This document shows, piece after piece, positions 8,328 through 16,576 of a DNA stretch of 64,000 nt. The notes under the pieces were generated by a model. The model was not told the DNA's origin and made no database searches. It was given only the letters and a program-made list of their open reading frames with translations. The translations under genes and the position numbers were made by a program. Source of the DNA: Reyranella sp. (GTDB taxonomy: Bacteria > Pseudomonadota > Alphaproteobacteria > Reyranellales > Reyranellaceae); assembly GCF_017305915.1 (NCBI RefSeq), contig NZ_JAFKJN010000030.1, forward strand, positions 1 through 64,000, given 5' to 3'. Numbering within the stretch: position 1 is the first letter of the stretch; the number at the start of each line of letters is the position of its first letter.

Positions 8328-9254
8328 ATGACGTTGCATCTTCTGGGCCATGTGACCTTGCCCGAGCATCGCAAGACCGGCGGCTTCGACCACGCCGCCG
8401 TGCATGCCGGCACCGGCCATGTCTACGTCGCCCATACGGCGAACGACGCGGTCGACGTGTTCGACCCGGTCGCGCGCCGGCACCTCTTCTCGGTGCCGGA
8501 CCTTCCCGCGGTGGCCGGCGCGCTGGTCAGTGACGAGAGCCAGCTCGTCTTCACGTCAAATCGCGGCGAGAACACGATCGGCGTGTTCGCGCCCGGCCCC
8601 GACCCGAAAGTGACCAGGATCGCCGTCGGCATGCGGCCGAACGGCCTCGCCTATGACGCCAGGCGCCGGCTGGTGCTGGCCGCCAATGTCGGCGATCCGG
8701 CGGTGCCGCATTCCTACACGCTGTCGATGGTCGATCTCGACGCGCGAGCGATGCGCGCGTCGATCGAGGTGCCCGGCCGCACCCGCTGGGCGGTGTTCGA
8801 CGCCGAGGCTGAATGCTTCTACGTCAACATCATGCAGCCGTCGCAGATCATCGTGGTCGATGCCCGCACGCCCGACCGGATCGCTCGCACGATCCCCATC
8901 CCGGCCGACGGCGCGCACGGCCTCGACTTCGATCCGGCAACGCGCCGCCTGTTCTGCGCCTGCGATGCCGGCGTGCTGATCACGCTGAATGCCGATTCGG
9001 GCAAGGTCCTGAACGACGGCAAGCTGAGCGGCGTGCCCGACGTCGTCTGGTTCAACCCGAAGCGCCGGCAGCTCTACGTCGCGGTCGGCGACCCGGGCGC
9101 GGTCGACGTGTTCGACACGACGACGATGAAGAGCCTCGGGTCGGTCGCCACCGAGAAGGGCGCCCACACCACGGCATTCCCGCCTTCGGGCGACTCGCTG
9201 ATCGCCTTCCTGCCGGCGAGCCACCGCGCCGCGCTATACCGCGTGGAGGCGTGA
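8328..9254 (+). CDS. YncE-like beta-propeller protein
   Basis: A 308-residue protein starting at ATG 8328. The reading frame is open upstream to 6378, but that part is a GC-driven shadow of the preceding genes. It shows repeated blades (YVAHTANDAVDVFDP, VFTSNRGENTIGVFAPG, LYVAVGDPGAVDVFDT) typical of YVTN propellers. No signal peptide is evident, unlike its paralogue at 1385. It overlaps the next gene by one base (TGATG). The ligand is unknown. Its pairing with SOD and ChrB domains in both arms of the locus suggests a shared role. Confidence 0.78.
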   Translation: MTLHLLGHVTLPEHRKTGGFDHAAVHAGTGHVYVAHTANDAVDVFDPVARRHLFSVPDLPAVAGALVSDESQLVFTSNRGENTIGVFAPGPDPKVTRIAVGMRPNGLAYDARRRLVLAANVGDPAVPHSYTLSMVDLDARAMRASIEVPGRTRWAVFDAEAECFYVNIMQPSQIIVVDARTPDRIARTIPIPADGAHGLDFDPATRRLFCACDAGVLITLNADSGKVLNDGKLSGVPDVVWFNPKRRQLYVAVGDPGAVDVFDTTTMKSLGSVATEKGAHTTAFPPSGDSLIAFLPASHRAALYRVEA

Positions 9255-10222
9255 TGCTTCTCCTTTCGCGGGCCGACGTTGCCCGCCTGATGGACTTTCC
9301 CGCCTATGTCGACGCGGTCGAGGCAGGCTTCCGGGCCGCTGCCTGCGGCAAGGCACTGGCCCCGCCGGCGACGGGCTTCGCCGTGCCGGGCGGTTCCTAT
9401 CACGCCAAGGGTGCCGTGCTGCTGGGCGACACCGTCGCCATCAAGATCAACGCCAACTTCCCCGGCAATCCGGCGAGCAACGGCCTGCCGACGGTGCAGG
9501 GTGTGATCTATCTCTCCGACGCGCGCAATGGCCGGCCGCTGGCGCTCATGGACTCGATCGAGATCACCATCAATCGCACCGGCGCCGCGACGACGCTGGC
9601 GGCGCGGCATCTGGCGCGACCGGACTGCCGAGTCGCGATGATATGCGGCGCCGGCGTGCAGGGGCGCATCCAGCTCCGCGCGATCGCCGCCGCCGTCACG
9701 CTCGAGCGCGTACATGTCTGGGACCGGGACGGCGACCGGGCCGAGCGCTACGCGCGCGAGATGTCCGATGCCATGGGCCTCGATGTCCGGCCGGCGCGCG
9801 ATCTCGCCATCGCGCGCGACGCCGGGATCATCGTCACCTGCACCTCTGCCCGGACGGCCTTTCTGACGCCGGCGCTGGTCAGCCCCGGCACTTTTGTCGC
9901 CGCAGTCGGGGCCGACAATCGCGACAAGCACGAGATCGCTGCCGACCTCTATGCCGCCTGCCGCGTCACCGTCGATTCGCTCGAGCAGGCGGCCGAGATC
10001 GGCGACCTGCACCACGCCTTGGCCTGCGGCGCCGTCAGCCGCGAGCACGTGCACGCCACGCTGGCCGAGCTGGTCAGCCGTACCAAGGCCGGCCGTGCAT
10101 CGGCAGCCGACGTGACGCTCTTCGACAGTACCGGCATCGGGTTGCAGGACGTGGCGGCAGCCACTGCCGTCTACCGCCGCGCCCTCGCTGCCGGCGCCGG
10201 TCAACGCTTTTCCCTCGCCTGA
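9254..10222 (+). CDS. Ornithine cyclodeaminase/mu-crystallin family protein
   Basis: A 322-residue NAD(P)-dependent enzyme of the OCD/mu-crystallin family. The start ATG at 9254 overlaps the preceding stop. Features are an N-terminal LLLSRADVARLMDFPAYVDA segment, IKINANFPGNP, a Rossmann motif MICGAGVQGRIQLRAI and the downstream VGADNRDKHEI. Members range over ornithine cyclodeaminase, alanine or ketimine reductases and opine-type enzymes, so the substrate is uncertain. It is the fifth gene of the plus arm of the chr locus, and no link to chromate is obvious. Confidence 0.85.
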   Translation: MLLLSRADVARLMDFPAYVDAVEAGFRAAACGKALAPPATGFAVPGGSYHAKGAVLLGDTVAIKINANFPGNPASNGLPTVQGVIYLSDARNGRPLALMDSIEITINRTGAATTLAARHLARPDCRVAMICGAGVQGRIQLRAIAAAVTLERVHVWDRDGDRAERYAREMSDAMGLDVRPARDLAIARDAGIIVTCTSARTAFLTPALVSPGTFVAAVGADNRDKHEIAADLYAACRVTVDSLEQAAEIGDLHHALACGAVSREHVHATLAELVSRTKAGRASAADVTLFDSTGIGLQDVAAATAVYRRALAAGAGQRFSLA

Positions 10223-10235
10223 AGGAGACCCGGCC

Positions 10236-10886
10236 ATGACCATCCAGTCATCGAGACGCGCCGTGATCGGCGGCGCAGCAGTCCTGTTCGCCGCCCCCGG
10301 CCTGCACGCCCAAGGCGGCGGCCGTACGACCCGCTTCGATTTCGAATCGCCGATCGCCTTCCAGCCGATGCTGACCGGCAGGGGCGGCCCGGTCGCCTGG
10401 AGCGTGATCGACGATCCGAGCGCGCCCACCGGCCCGAAGGTGCTGGCGCAGACCAGCACGGACAAGACCGACTACCGCTTCCCGCTCGCGGTGTTCGACC
10501 AGCCGGTGCTGCGCGATCTAGATGTCGCGGCGCGCTTCAAGCCGGTGTCGGGCGAGGTCGACCGCGCCGCCGGCATCGCCGTGCGCCTGATCGACCGCGA
10601 CAACTATTACGTCGTGCGCGCCAACGCGCTGGAAGACAACGTGCGCCTCTACCGGGTGGTCAAGGGCGACCGCCAGCAGTTCGCCGGCGCCAACGTCAAG
10701 GTGCCGAGCGGCGTCTGGCAGGAGCTGCGCCTGGTGGTGCGCGGCAACCGTTTCGAGGTGTTCTTCGAGGGCAAGAGCCTCTACGCCGCGACCGACGCCA
10801 CCTTCGCGGGCGCCGGCCGGGTGGCGCTGTGGACCAAGGCCGACAGCGTCACCTGGTTCGATGATCTGAGGATTGGAGCACTTTAG
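10236..10886 (+). CDS. Exported concanavalin-like (DUF1080-type) protein
   Basis: A 216-residue protein with a Tat-like leader (SRRAVIGGAAVLFAAPGLHA) followed by a beta-sandwich region resembling 3-keto-disaccharide hydrolase/LamG folds (RFDFESPIAFQPM, AAGIAVRLIDRDNYYVVRAN, WTKADSVTWFDDLRIG). It is probably periplasmic and sugar-binding or hydrolytic, though no catalytic residues can be assigned. It ends the plus arm of the locus, 13 nt after the OCD-like gene. A decayed internal fragment of a near-identical copy lies at 16252-16337. Confidence 0.72.
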   Translation: MTIQSSRRAVIGGAAVLFAAPGLHAQGGGRTTRFDFESPIAFQPMLTGRGGPVAWSVIDDPSAPTGPKVLAQTSTDKTDYRFPLAVFDQPVLRDLDVAARFKPVSGEVDRAAGIAVRLIDRDNYYVVRANALEDNVRLYRVVKGDRQQFAGANVKVPSGVWQELRLVVRGNRFEVFFEGKSLYAATDATFAGAGRVALWTKADSVTWFDDLRIGAL

Positions 10887-10906
10887 GCGGTCGCCCCGAA
10901 ACCGCC
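10886..10906. terminator. Possible bidirectional terminator hairpin
   Basis: GGCGGT at 10886-10891 can pair with ACCGCC at 10901-10906 around a 9-nt loop. It lies right at the stop of the plus-strand gene and between convergent genes. There is no T-run, so termination is only a guess. Confidence 0.25.
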
Positions 10907-10939
10907 CGCTGCCGTAGCCGGAGCCATTGTCCAGCTTCT

Positions 10940-11791
10940 TTAGAAGCGGCCATTGTTGAAGTCGTCGATGGCCTGCCGGATCTCAGCCTGCGTATTCATC
11001 ACGAAGGGCCCCTGTCCCACGACGGGTTCGCCGATTGGCTCGCCCGTCAGCACCAGCACCGCAGCCGCTCCCTCGGCCTGCACTACGGCGCCGCTGCCGT
11101 CACGATCGAGCAACACCATTTCGGCTTCGTTGGCTGCCGCCTCGTTGTTCACGATGATGCGGCCCGAAAGAACGACAAGAGCCGCGGTGTGCCCCGCCGG
11201 CAGGTCGAGCGAGATCGGCGTGCCCTTCTCAAGGCGCATGTCCCAGACATTGATCGGCGTAAAGGTTTTCGCCGGCCCCTTCGTACCGGCGAAGGCGCCG
11301 GCGATCACTCGGACCTTCCCTGCGTCGTCCGGCAGCTCGACCGCGGGAATGTCAGCATCGACGATCGCCTGATACCCGGGCGCGCTCATCTTGTCCCTAG
11401 CCGGCAGATTCACCCAGAGCTGGATCATACGGAATGGCCCGCCGCTCCGGGTAAACGCTGGGGAGTGGAACTCCTCGTGGAGAATGCCGCCGGCGGCGGT
11501 CATCCATTGCACGTCTCCACGACCGATGACGCCGCCATGGCCGGTCGAGTCGCGGTGTGCCACCTCGCCATCGTAAACGATCGTCACCGTCTCGAAGCCC
11601 CGGTGCGGATGCCGACCCACGCCGCGCGGCCGGGTGGCGGGGTCGAAGTTAACAGGTCCGGCGAAGTCGAGCAGCAGGAAAGGGTCGAGCTCGGAGCTCA
11701 TGGTGTCGTAGCTGAATAGAGTTCGCACTGGAAAGCCGTCGCCGACCCAGTGCTGACGTCGATTGGCGTAAGTTCCGACTACCTTCTTCAT
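10940..11791 (-). CDS. Pirin family protein
   Basis: A 283-residue bicupin. The N-terminal cupin carries the pirin metal-binding pattern in GVGRHPHRGFETVTIVYDGEVAHRDS and the downstream GGILHEEFHS, giving the His/His/His/Glu ligand set. The C-terminal half (VLLDRDGSGAV, GEPIGEPVVGQGPFVMNT) matches pirin length and ending. Pirins are Fe(II) proteins; some show quercetin dioxygenase activity and others are regulators. It follows the ABM-domain gene by 30 nt on the same strand, suggesting a two-gene operon for aromatic or quinone handling. Confidence 0.92.
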   Translation of the reverse strand: MKKVVGTYANRRQHWVGDGFPVRTLFSYDTMSSELDPFLLLDFAGPVNFDPATRPRGVGRHPHRGFETVTIVYDGEVAHRDSTGHGGVIGRGDVQWMTAAGGILHEEFHSPAFTRSGGPFRMIQLWVNLPARDKMSAPGYQAIVDADIPAVELPDDAGKVRVIAGAFAGTKGPAKTFTPINVWDMRLEKGTPISLDLPAGHTAALVVLSGRIIVNNEAAANEAEMVLLDRDGSGAVVQAEGAAAVLVLTGEPIGEPVVGQGPFVMNTQAEIRQAIDDFNNGRF

Positions 11792-11821
11792 CCTGCCCTC
11801 CGAAATGATGGCCCCGATCGC

Positions 11822-12118
11822 TCAGGCGATACGATCGAGCTTGTGAAAGACTTCGAGCTTCTCCACCGCACTGATGCCGTGCGACTGGAATCGGAGAATG
11901 TGGGCGCTTTTCGTGTGGTGCCTTTCCTGAGCGGCCGAACTCGCCCAGTGTTCGACAAACACGAACCGTCGAGGGTCGTCTTGATCGACGAACAGTTCGT
12001 ACCGCAGATTGCCTTCGTCCTTGCGCGACGGTTCGACGACCGCCATGAGGTCGCTGCGCAGTTTGCCCTCTTCGCCGCTCTTGGCGTACAGCACAGCGAG
12101 CACAAACAAGTCACTCAT
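11822..12118 (-). CDS. Antibiotic biosynthesis monooxygenase (ABM)-domain protein
   Basis: A 98-residue single-domain protein with the ferredoxin-like ABM pattern: VLAVLYAKSGEEGKLRSDLM, GNLRYELFVDQDDPRRFVFVEHWAS and the HHTKSAHI segment where a histidine lines the active site in YgiN/quinol-monooxygenase relatives. It would act on quinols or similar electron-rich aromatics without cofactor. It is the promoter-proximal member of a minus-strand pair with pirin. Confidence 0.82.
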   Translation of the reverse strand: MSDLFVLAVLYAKSGEEGKLRSDLMAVVEPSRKDEGNLRYELFVDQDDPRRFVFVEHWASSAAQERHHTKSAHILRFQSHGISAVEKLEVFHKLDRIA

Positions 12119-12308
12119 TCGCCGCCTTCCGCATGCGGGCCTGGTTCGCCGTCAATGTAGGCGCGGCGACGTTCGATTTCCGAGAACAGCATGTTCTCGC
12201 GATCGCGATTGCCGCGTTCTCGCCTCGGGCTTCCACTGCCTTTCTGGTGTGTCCCGCCTGAAGGGGCATGGAGCTTTGGGGGCCGGGTTGCCCAATCCCG
12301 CAAGCGGC

Positions 12309-13727
12309 GTGGCCAACCACCGTCGACGGCATGTCGGCTCGACACTGTCGCTGAGCCTCGGCGTGGCAATGGTCGTGACGGCCGCTTCAACGGCCATCGC
12401 TCAGGATGCAGGTCCTCCTGGATACAAGCTTTTCCGGTATGACGAAGACTATCGGTACCTGGCCAAGGGCGCGGAGAATGGCGACTTCTGGGATGCGATC
12501 AAATACGTCCCCATCGGCAGGGACACGCCGGTCTACCTGAGCTTGGGTGGCGAGTTGCGGGAACGAGTCGAGTACTATTCTCCCTTCAGCTTCGGGCTTG
12601 GCCGAGCCCCAGCCGATGCCTATGTGCTGCATCGGCTCCTGCTCCATGGCGATCTTCACGCGAGCGAATATTTCAGGGCCTTCCTGCAGTTCGGCAGCTA
12701 TTTCGCGATCAGCAAGAACAATCCCGCAGCACCATACGAAGATCGCCTCGACCTGCAGCAAGCCTTCGTCGACTTTCGGCTGCCGCTCGCGCTGCCCGGC
12801 GATCCGATGCCGACCATTCGCTTTGGGCGACAGGAGATCGCCCTCGGGTCGCAGCGCATCGTTGCTATTCGAGATGCCCCGAACGTGCACAGGAACTTCG
12901 ACGGCTTCCGCTTGATTGCCTCCATGGGAAACATCCGCATCGATGGCCTTGCCGTGCATCCGGTCTTCCAGAATGTCGGAGTATTCGACAACCCGTCGGC
13001 CTGGGACCAGGGACTGTGGGGCCTATACGGCACCGTTCTGCTCGGATCTCGCGTCGGCCTGGATGTCTATTATCTCGGCTTCGACAATCGCCGGGCCGCC
13101 TTTGCCGGCTCCGCTGGCCAAGAGACCCGGCATTCCATCGGCGCGCGGTTTTCCGGCGGCTTTTCGGGGTTCGATTGGGACTGGGAGGCGCTGTGGCAAT
13201 TCGGCACGTTCGCCGGACGGCAGATCCGCGCGTGGACGGCATCGTCCAACTCCGGCTACACCTTCGCCGACGTTCCCTGGACGCCACGCATCGGCCTCAA
13301 GGCGGACATAGCAAGCGGCGACGAGACGCCGGGCGGCAGCACTGTCGGCACATTCAACGCCCTGTTCCCTAAACTGGCCTACTTCAACCAAGCGGCCCTT
13401 CTTGCACCAGCCAATGTCGTCGACATCCACCCGTCGGTCACAGTAAAGCCCCGCAAGGACCTCGCCATAACCGTCGGCTGGGACTTTCTGTGGCGGCAAA
13501 CCACGCAGGATGCGGTGTATGTCGCACCGTTTACGGCAGTGCCCGGAACTGCCGGCCGTGGCTCCGCCTTCATCGGTCACCAGATCGCCCTCGAGGTCAC
13601 CTGGCAGCTGGATCGCCACATAACGTTGGAGGCGAGCTATGTCCACTTCACCGTTGGTGACGCCTTGCGTGCAGCCGGAGCCAGCGACGTCGACTTCGCG
13701 ATGTTCGCAGCCACTTACAAATTCTAG
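12309..13727 (+). CDS. Alginate-export (AlgE)-family outer-membrane protein
   Basis: An outer-membrane beta-barrel related to the alginate_exp family. The frame is open from 12009, but the first credible start is GTG at 12309, giving 472 residues and a signal peptide with an RRR n-region and cleavage near TAIAQ. Characteristic features are SLGGELRERVEYY near the mature N-terminus, RFGRQEIALGSQRIVAIRDAPNVHRNFDGF, and alternating strands ending in ATYKF with a C-terminal aromatic. Substrate specificity is unknown; no alginate synthesis genes are near. Start confidence is moderate because the ribosome-binding site is weak. Confidence 0.75.
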   Translation: MANHRRRHVGSTLSLSLGVAMVVTAASTAIAQDAGPPGYKLFRYDEDYRYLAKGAENGDFWDAIKYVPIGRDTPVYLSLGGELRERVEYYSPFSFGLGRAPADAYVLHRLLLHGDLHASEYFRAFLQFGSYFAISKNNPAAPYEDRLDLQQAFVDFRLPLALPGDPMPTIRFGRQEIALGSQRIVAIRDAPNVHRNFDGFRLIASMGNIRIDGLAVHPVFQNVGVFDNPSAWDQGLWGLYGTVLLGSRVGLDVYYLGFDNRRAAFAGSAGQETRHSIGARFSGGFSGFDWDWEALWQFGTFAGRQIRAWTASSNSGYTFADVPWTPRIGLKADIASGDETPGGSTVGTFNALFPKLAYFNQAALLAPANVVDIHPSVTVKPRKDLAITVGWDFLWRQTTQDAVYVAPFTAVPGTAGRGSAFIGHQIALEVTWQLDRHITLEASYVHFTVGDALRAAGASDVDFAMFAATYKF

Positions 13728-13818
13728 CGTCGCGGGTGCCGGCGGCTCATCCGTCGGCGGTCTGCGGTTGAAAGGTGCGCCGCTGTTCCGTGTCTCTTTT
13801 GTTCGCTATTATCGACCG

Positions 13819-14745
13819 ATGAGATTCCGCATGGACGATCTTCTGGCATTTCTGCATGTCGTTGAAACGTCCAGCGTCAGCGCGGCAGCGGAACGACTCA
13901 AAGTCTCGAAGTCCGTCATTAGCAAGCGAATCTCCGACCTCGAGGCCGAACTCGGCGTCCAGCTCTTTCACCGCTCGGGCCATCGGGTTTCGCCGACCGA
14001 GAATGCGTCCGCATACTCTCAACGGCTATGCCAGATCATGAATGATCTGGACCAGGCCTCCGAGCTGGTATCGAAGGACCGCGAGGCGATCGCGGGCGAG
14101 GTCAAGATCGCCTGCCCGATGTCACTTGGCAGGCTCTGTCTGGCACCGAACCTGATCATCTTGGCGGAGAGGTACCCGCAGCTCACCGTAACTTTGCTGC
14201 TCGACGATCGCATCTACGATCACAAGCTCAGCGAGGGTTACGACATCACCGTTCGCATGGGCGTTCCGAAGTCCGATTCGCTCGTCGTGCGCAAGCTTGC
14301 GATCAGCAGCCGCGCGGTCTGTTGCAGTCCAGGCTATGCGGAACGCTTCGGAGTGCCGAAAACGATCGATGATCTCGCCAAACACTCATGCCTTACCTAT
14401 GCCAATGTACTGCCATCCAAGGTATGGCAATTCGCGTCGACTGCGCGACACGGAAAGCCGAGGTCGATATCGGTGCGAAGCCGGCTAGTCGCAAATAGCC
14501 CCGAAATACTATGCGACGGCGCGATCGCTGGCCTCGGACTGGCCGTGTTGCCCACGTTCGTTGCGGCGCCCGCATTGAATGACGGACGCCTCATCGATGC
14601 CATGCCGAATGCGCACCCGACATCCGACGTCATTTGCGCCATTCGCCCGCCCACTGGCCGCCTGTCGACGCGGTCACGGGTCGTCATCGACCATTTGGTT
14701 GGTGTGTTCCATGCCAAGTCGGACTGGCAATCCGGTCGGCGATAA
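13819..14745 (+). CDS. LysR-family transcriptional regulator
   Basis: A 308-residue regulator starting at ATG 13819. The N-terminal winged helix-turn-helix spans about residues 1-62 (FLHVVETSSVSAAAERLKVSKSVISKRISDLEAEL is the core), followed by the linker and a periplasmic-binding-like effector domain (GEVKIACPMSLGRLCLAPNL, DGAIAGLGLAVLPTF). It lies downstream of the outer-membrane gene and converges on two isochorismatase-fold genes. Its target cannot be read directly; divergent or neighbouring enzymes such as the hydrolases are candidates. Confidence 0.9.
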   Translation: MRFRMDDLLAFLHVVETSSVSAAAERLKVSKSVISKRISDLEAELGVQLFHRSGHRVSPTENASAYSQRLCQIMNDLDQASELVSKDREAIAGEVKIACPMSLGRLCLAPNLIILAERYPQLTVTLLLDDRIYDHKLSEGYDITVRMGVPKSDSLVVRKLAISSRAVCCSPGYAERFGVPKTIDDLAKHSCLTYANVLPSKVWQFASTARHGKPRSISVRSRLVANSPEILCDGAIAGLGLAVLPTFVAAPALNDGRLIDAMPNAHPTSDVICAIRPPTGRLSTRSRVVIDHLVGVFHAKSDWQSGRR

Positions 14746-14768
14746 GGAGCCCGCAGGGCCTGGACCTC

Positions 14769-15446
14769 CTATGCGCGTTCGGAATCGAGCTTCTCGTGCT
14801 TCGTCGCTACTTCTTGCGCCTTGGCGTAGCTCTCGATCAACAGCGCATAGGGCGGGAAGATCTTGGCATAGACCTCCGCCCACTGCTGGGCGTCGGAGCG
14901 ATGCCAGCTCTTCTGAAGCTCAGACGCGACCGCGGCGGTATCCATGGGAACAACACCCGCCTGCACGACGCGAGCCAGTGTGATTTCCTGCGCCATCTTG
15001 GAATAGGTGCCCGAGGCATCGACGACGGCAAAGACCTTGTACCCTTCATGCACTGCGGCGATTGCCGGGAAGGCCATGCACACGCTGGTAATGGTGCCGG
15101 CCACGATGAGGGTCTTGCGGCCGGTTGCCTTGACGGCAGCCACGAAATCGGGGTTATCCCAGGCGTTGATCTCGCCCTTGCGCGCCACATACTTGGCGTG
15201 GGGTGCGTTCTGATGAATCTCCGGAATCAGCGGACCATTCGGGCCCTGCGGCACGGACGCCGTGGTGACTACTGGAATCTTGCAAAGCGTGGCCATCTTG
15301 GCCAGGGCGGCGGCGTGATTGCGCAACGCCGGCATCGGCATGTCGCCGATCGTCTGGAACAAGCCACTTTGGTGGTCGATCAGCAGCATCACCGAATCAT
15401 CGGCATCGATGACCGGTCGTTGGCCGTTGAAGTTGGCAGCGCTCAT
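14769..15446 (-). CDS. Isochorismatase-fold hydrolase
   Basis: A 225-residue cysteine hydrolase of the isochorismatase/nicotinamidase superfamily. The ATG at 15446 is preferred to the open frame's 15509. Asp of the triad is in VMLLIDHQSGL and the nucleophile Cys is in GTITSVCMAFPA, preceded by the cis-peptide type loop. Relatives include YcaC-type hydrolases. It follows a second isochorismatase-fold gene by 37 nt on the same strand. The substrate is unknown, probably a small amide or N-carbamoyl compound. Confidence 0.85.
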   Translation of the reverse strand: MSAANFNGQRPVIDADDSVMLLIDHQSGLFQTIGDMPMPALRNHAAALAKMATLCKIPVVTTASVPQGPNGPLIPEIHQNAPHAKYVARKGEINAWDNPDFVAAVKATGRKTLIVAGTITSVCMAFPAIAAVHEGYKVFAVVDASGTYSKMAQEITLARVVQAGVVPMDTAAVASELQKSWHRSDAQQWAEVYAKIFPPYALLIESYAKAQEVATKHEKLDSERA

Positions 15447-15483
15447 AGTGATGCCTCCGTGATGCGATGGATGATCGAGGCGG

Positions 15484-16128
15484 TCAGTCGGCGGCTCTGT
15501 CGTAGCCAAATTGGATGCCCGCCGTCCCGCCGGTCTCGATGAAGAGAGTCATGAACGCCGGCACAGTTTGCTTACGCGCCCAGTCGCGCTGCAGCTCGCA
15601 GAACAACTGCGGCACGCTGATCATCTTGCCCCCGGCTTGCTCGATGCGCCGCAGTGCCGCGCTGTGCGCTTCGATGGACGTGCCCCCGACCGCGTCGACT
15701 GGAACATAGACCTCATAGCCCTCGGCGAGCATGTCGAGGGAGGGGAAGGTAAGGCACGCCTCGGTCCAGAGAGCCGTCATGATCACCTTCTTGCGCTTCG
15801 TCTGCTCGACGGCCTGGCGGAATTCGACGTCTTCCCACGCATTGATCGAAGTGCGGTCGTAGGTCGGACACTGGCCGAGCACCTCCCTGATTTGCGGGAG
15901 GGGCGGCTTGTTCAAGCCTGTCTTCACGTTGACTGTCGAATGGATGATCGGAAGGCCATACGCCACGGCAGCCTTGGACGCGCCAACGATATTGTTGATC
16001 AGGAGCTGGCGGTCCATCGATGCGATCGAGTTCACCTGAACCGGCTGATAGTCGATAATGACGAAGGCGGCGTTCTGCGGTGTCAGCAGGTGGTCCTTTG
16101 CAGGATCACGGATCGGTTCGCTCGCCAT
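15484..16128 (-). CDS. Isochorismatase-fold hydrolase, second copy
   Basis: A 214-residue relative of the neighbouring gene with Asp in AAFVIIDYQPVQ and nucleophile Cys in TALWTEACLTFP. The start at 16128 is chosen because GGGGAGGACG directly precedes it. The upstream open frame to 16251 has no such signal. Together with the gene at 14769 it forms a two-gene operon of diverged paralogues, perhaps successive or alternative hydrolytic steps. The substrate is unknown. Confidence 0.85.
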   Translation of the reverse strand: MASEPIRDPAKDHLLTPQNAAFVIIDYQPVQVNSIASMDRQLLINNIVGASKAAVAYGLPIIHSTVNVKTGLNKPPLPQIREVLGQCPTYDRTSINAWEDVEFRQAVEQTKRKKVIMTALWTEACLTFPSLDMLAEGYEVYVPVDAVGGTSIEAHSAALRRIEQAGGKMISVPQLFCELQRDWARKQTVPAFMTLFIETGGTAGIQFGYDRAAD

Positions 16129-16251
16129 GACGTCCTCCCCTTCCGATGTGTCGGGAGTGTAGCGCCGAGCATTCGCCACCGAAGCCTGATTGGTCAGAAC
16201 CTTGTGTTCTGAAAGTTCGAACACGCCGCGATCTTGTGCGCGGCCAGCCAA

Positions 16252-16337
16252 TGGACAGGACCGACTACCGCTTCCCGCTCGCGATGTTCGACCAGCCGGT
16301 ACTGCGCGATCTCGACGTCGCGGTGCGCTTCAAAATG
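16252..16337 (+). pseudogene. Fragment of a DUF1080-type gene, duplicate of 10236-10886
   Basis: Translation gives DRTDYRFPLAMFDQPVLRD followed by LDVAVRFK, matching residues about 75-100 of the protein at 10236 (DKTDYRFPLAVFDQPVLRD, LDVAARFK). The DNA is also nearly identical over about 80 bp, with mostly third-position differences. Nothing recognisable of the gene remains on either side, so this is a relic of a second copy or of a rearrangement. Confidence 0.75.
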
Positions 16338-16451
16338 CGGCAGTCGGACCCTCCCTGCGGGCGGGAGGGTGTTTTCGCGGGAAGAACCGCTGGGAAGCCC
16401 CGTGCCGTCGGCATCGAAGGCTTCCCACGCAAAGCCCTCGCTCTCTTATCC

Positions 16452-16576
16452 TAGAGCATATTCCGTTCGGCTGGAATCAGCCGAACGGAATATGCCTGCT
16501 GCAACAACAACGCCCGTGCGCGCATTTCCGGGCAGATGGAACCGCGAGCGGTTCCATCTGCCCGGAAATCGCTCTA
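16452..16576. repeat. Double-hairpin interspersed repeat, copy A
   Basis: A 125-bp element bounded by TAGAGC and GCTCTA. It holds an 18-bp perfect stem with a 4-nt loop (16456-16473 with 16478-16495) and a 22-bp perfect stem (16524-16545 with 16548-16569). Copies B and C are at 48912 and 50264. The GCTCTA end supplies the TAG stop codon of the SDR gene on the minus strand (16574-16576). It lies between convergent reading frames. Confidence 0.92.

Noticed and set aside
6378..9254. A 958-codon plus-strand open frame
   Set aside because: Only its last 308 codons (from 8328) match a protein family. The rest is a shadow of the ChrB-domain and MATE genes, caused by high GC.
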